Source of the DNA: an uncultured Opitutia bacterium
GTDB lineage: Bacteria > Verrucomicrobiota > Verrucomicrobiia > Opitutales > Opitutaceae
DNA: 42,379 bases
Reading direction: 5' to 3'
Assembly (NCBI GenBank): GCA_903902745.1
Contig: CAIUWA010000037.1
Span: 1 to 42,379, forward strand
Below are positions 42,023-42,379 of this stretch, piece after piece. Position 1 is the first letter of the stretch; every line of letters starts with the position of its first letter. The notes beneath the pieces were generated by a model. It saw nothing but the letters and a program-made list of their open reading frames with translations, made no database searches and was not told the DNA's origin. A program made the translations under genes and the position numbers.

Positions 42023-42316
42023 TCAACGCTCGAGCTCGCCAGCTTTTTTTTTGAGCCACTCCAGCTCCATCTTCAGCCGGCCGACCTGCTCGAAGAGCTC
42101 TCTTTCGCGCTCCTTGGCCGCGGCGGCATCGGCATCGGGCTTGCCGGCGAAAACCTCCGGCAGGCGCACGGCGATTTCCTTTTTCCACGCGCTGACTTGG
42201 ACCGGATGCACGCCGTGTTTGGCGGCGATCGCGTGGATCGGGTCGATGCCCTTCAGGGCATCAAGACCAACTTGGGCTTTGAACTGGGCACTGTGCTGAC
42301 GGCGTTTTTTGGACAT
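42023..42316 (-). CDS. IS3-family transposase OrfA (helix-turn-helix)
   Basis: A 97-aa DNA-binding protein: HTH_8/InsE-type 'RQHSAQFKAQVGLDALKGIDPIHAIAAKHGVHPVQVSAWKKEI', then a leucine-zipper-like helix ('ERELFEQVGRLKMELEWLKKKAGELER') used for multimerisation. It ends after the A9 run at 42043-42051. OrfB follows in another frame. Confidence 0.94.
   Translation of the reverse strand: MSKKRRQHSAQFKAQVGLDALKGIDPIHAIAAKHGVHPVQVSAWKKEIAVRLPEVFAGKPDADAAAAKERERELFEQVGRLKMELEWLKKKAGELER
42043..42051 (-). other. A9 slippage site between orfA and orfB
   Basis: Nine consecutive A (minus strand) are followed by GCTGG. With eight A the orfA and orfB frames would fuse into one open reading frame; with nine, orfA stops 20 bases later. 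A -1 ribosomal shift would instead end at the TGA overlapping the OrfB ATG. The fusion therefore needs loss of one A, by transcript slippage or a +1 shift. Confidence 0.6.
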
Positions 42317-42379
42317 TGGGATCGTTCTTCTGACTTTGGGTTAACGATCCGACCTGTCCAACTTTCGGGGTCCACCTCA

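Larger units (their letters stand above)
41045..42379 (-). mobile_element. IS3-family insertion sequence, complete to the window edge
   Basis: A 1335-bp element with 26-bp terminal inverted repeats (41045-41070 and 42354-42379) that start TGAGGTGGACCCCG, differ in three central bases and have TG...CA ends. It encodes orfA and orfB on the minus strand. The window ends exactly at its outer end, so the flanking target duplication cannot be checked. Confidence 0.95.

Noticed and set aside
42006-42060. Standard -1 programmed frameshift giving OrfAB
   Set aside because: The -1 frame reaches TGA at 42006-42008 before OrfB; only loss of one A (or +1) joins the frames.

Overview
This window reads as chromosomal DNA of a GC-rich bacterium of the Verrucomicrobiota, most likely family Opitutaceae (Opitutus/Lacunisphaera-like). 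The clues are a TonB-dependent receptor carrying the 'LSPFEV' start of the plug typical of that family, a YtrA-type GntR/ABC locus, and intergenic regions full of GTAG-headed palindromes and heptad repeats. Family placement is inference; no rRNA is present. The window is probably one assembly contig, because its last base coincides with the terminal inverted repeat of an IS3-family element.

Layout. (1) 1-4.6 kb: a possible gene remnant, then gpmI, aspS and a PII gene with its own sigma-54-type promoter and a strong terminator. (2) 4.7-10.3 kb, minus strand: a 1192-aa TonB-dependent receptor with an EF-hand, followed by a TMTC-like membrane/TPR protein. (3) 10.3-15.4 kb: thrS (no TGS domain), a 75-aa orphan, cysS, then hemB and a small membrane protein on the plus strand. 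(4) 15.4-19.5 kb: a Wza-like lipoprotein, an acidic-tail protein, pyrD, a serine acetyltransferase and tRNA-Leu(GAG), the tRNA followed directly by structured repeats. (5) 19.6-28.8 kb: an exopolysaccharide locus. A NusG/RfaH-like antiterminator, an outer-membrane barrel, an SLBB export protein and a Wzc-like kinase lie on the minus strand. A polyprenyl-phosphate sugar transferase, UDP-glucose dehydrogenase and an esterase lie on the plus strand. The kinase breaks off mid ATPase domain where it runs into a convergent response-regulator gene. (6) 28.8-36.6 kb: a 656-aa orphan, then on the minus strand pyrR-pyrB-pyrC-CPBP protease-thiL-tsaE. (7) 36.8-42.4 kb: a GntR repressor, an ABC ATPase and two paralogous permeases, the second cut by the IS3 element.

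How the genes work together. Core functions are aminoacyl-tRNA synthesis (aspS, thrS, cysS, tsaE), pyrimidine synthesis (pyrR, pyrB, pyrC, pyrD), nitrogen signalling (PII), haem and thiamine cofactors. Envelope functions are polysaccharide assembly with its own antiterminator, and nutrient uptake.

The most unusual content is non-coding. There are three sets of palindromic repeats whose copies differ by compensatory base changes that keep the stem paired. There are also heptad repeats arranged as inverted arms, one short heptad array lying in frame inside pyrR. The broken kinase/response-regulator junction is either a real rearrangement or a misassembly. I found no CRISPR array, prophage or defence island.
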